Origin: Bradyrhizobium sp. JYMT SZCCT0428 | GTDB lineage: Bacteria; Pseudomonadota; Alphaproteobacteria; Rhizobiales; Xanthobacteraceae | NCBI RefSeq assembly: GCF_018131075.1 | Contig: NZ_JAFCLS010000001.1 | Coordinates: forward strand, 310,001-374,000 | Length of the DNA stretch: 64,000 nucleotides | Reading direction: 5' to 3' | In this document: positions 63,455 to 64,000 of the stretch, in pieces | How the letters are laid out: the number at the start of each line of letters is the position of its first letter | How positions within the stretch are numbered: the stretch's first letter is position 1 | Program-made: the position numbers and the translations under genes | Notes under the pieces: generated by a model | The model's input: the letters and a program-made list of their open reading frames with translations, nothing else | What the model was told of the DNA's origin: nothing | The model's database searches: none

Positions 63455-64000
63455 TTGATGCTTCTCGTGTCAAAAAACTGGCATGGCGACAAAAAAAGGG
63501 CCTTAGGGGCCGACGCCTGGAATCGGAGCATATCGGAATCGGACGTCACCGCCGGGCGGTTGCAATCGGACCTGCGCGTTTTCCGGTCGGTGTGATGGGA
63601 CGGCAACAGGCGGTTGCACGCGTTCTGTGCGCTTGAACAAGACCACTGGATGACCGCCAGACTCCAGCGACAGCGTCACCAGGGGCGCAACATCCGATTG
63701 CAGCTTTTGCAGACATCCGCCGAAGGGGACCGCCCGACATGGTGGCGTTATCTCCGTCGCGCGATATCGCTGGGCGAAGGTGCGACAAAACAACCCGACG
63801 GGCAAATCACTTCTGATTTACGGAAATCGTGTCAAGCCCCGGAATAAAAAATATTTCGCTTTCGCCGTCGGGCAAATCATCTCTACGAGTTTGCGTTATC
63901 CCGTCCCACTCAGAGGGGCGTCGGCCGTCGTCACGACGAGGGGCGGGTTGCGGTGGACGTAACAGTTGCGATGGACGGTCGCGGCTGAAGCGTACGGCGA
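63455..64000. other. Autotransporter upstream region and start of a dispersed repeat
   Basis: No gene is convincing here. A 100-codon minus-strand frame (63503-63805) lacks family resemblance and a ribosome site. From about 63780 to the edge the sequence (with CGACGGGCAAATCA, repeated as CGTCGGGCAAATCA near 63868, and CCGTCCCACTCAGAGGGGCG near 63901) looks like the beginning of a long dispersed repeat that I recall from Bradyrhizobium-type genomes. The element continues beyond the window. Confidence 0.45.

Noticed and set aside
62889..63458. Proline-rich 189-codon frame on the plus strand
   Set aside because: It is the complement of the Gly-rich head of the autotransporter, where Gly codons read as Pro in antisense.
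63503..63805. 100-codon minus-strand frame upstream of the autotransporter
   Set aside because: No recognisable fold or ribosome site, and its upstream part overlaps the dispersed repeat.

Overview
The window looks like chromosome from an alphaproteobacterium of the Bradyrhizobium/Rhodopseudomonas type. The evidence is the high-GC coding, phosphatidylcholine synthase, the NasS-NasT/NirA nitrate module, SdhE beside Mfd, IalB and HspQ, and several families of dispersed palindromic repeats that I recognise from that group. I made the assignment by reading, not by a search. Protein names rest on motifs and remembered family sequences.

Layout. (1) 1-5040 is one end of an integrated element, all on the minus strand: a tyrosine integrase, an unknown ORF, an AlpA-type regulator, a small ORF, a free-standing Topo VI-A/Spo11-like protein, two tiny ORFs and a DUF3631 P-loop helicase-like protein cut by the window edge. 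Most of these genes are joined by ATGA overlaps. An iteron-like inverted array lies in the 3' end of the DUF3631 gene. (2) 5040-9000 holds a periplasmic cyclohexadienyl dehydratase (PheC type), a secreted DUF2147 protein, a cupin and an RraA-like protein. (3) 9.1-24.6 kb is catabolic: 5-oxoprolinase pxpBCA; a minus-strand run of copper amine oxidase, TRAP binding protein and gamma-glutamyltransferase with a divergent FeaR-like regulator; and a branched-chain-type ABC transporter operon ending in an aldehyde dehydrogenase, with its own divergent AraC-type regulator. (4) 25.0-30.6 kb is nitrite assimilation: nasT-nasS, then nirA coupled to an unusual Fe-S/FAD/NAD(P)H flavoprotein, with a sigma-54-type promoter before nirA. 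(5) 30.6-48 kb is mostly core genes: rimO, a TPR protein, a class III aminotransferase, a quinone oxidoreductase, terC, pcs, a UbiH-like monooxygenase, an AEC carrier, hspQ, ialB, an orphan family 5 binding protein, and a degenerate AMP-ligase next to a degenerate GGDEF protein. (6) 48-64 kb is genome maintenance and envelope: mfd-sdhE, an RtcB-PrfH ribosome-repair module whose rtcB reads with a frameshift, recG, a frameshifted GIY-YIG nuclease gene between two copies of a dispersed palindrome, DUF502, glmS and a large Gly-rich autotransporter. The last 220 bases look like the start of another dispersed repeat.

How the parts work together. The amine oxidase would turn primary amines into aldehydes, and the nearby aldehyde dehydrogenase could oxidise these to acids. 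Gamma-glutamyltransferase and 5-oxoprolinase could both feed glutamate. NasS senses nitrate or nitrite and releases NasT to antiterminate nirA, and the flavoprotein probably supplies electrons to NirA. The most unusual items are the Topo VI-A-like protein and iteron array of the integrated element, the Fe-S flavoprotein paired with NirA, the broken rtcB beside an intact prfH, and the GIY-YIG gene bracketed by palindromic repeats.
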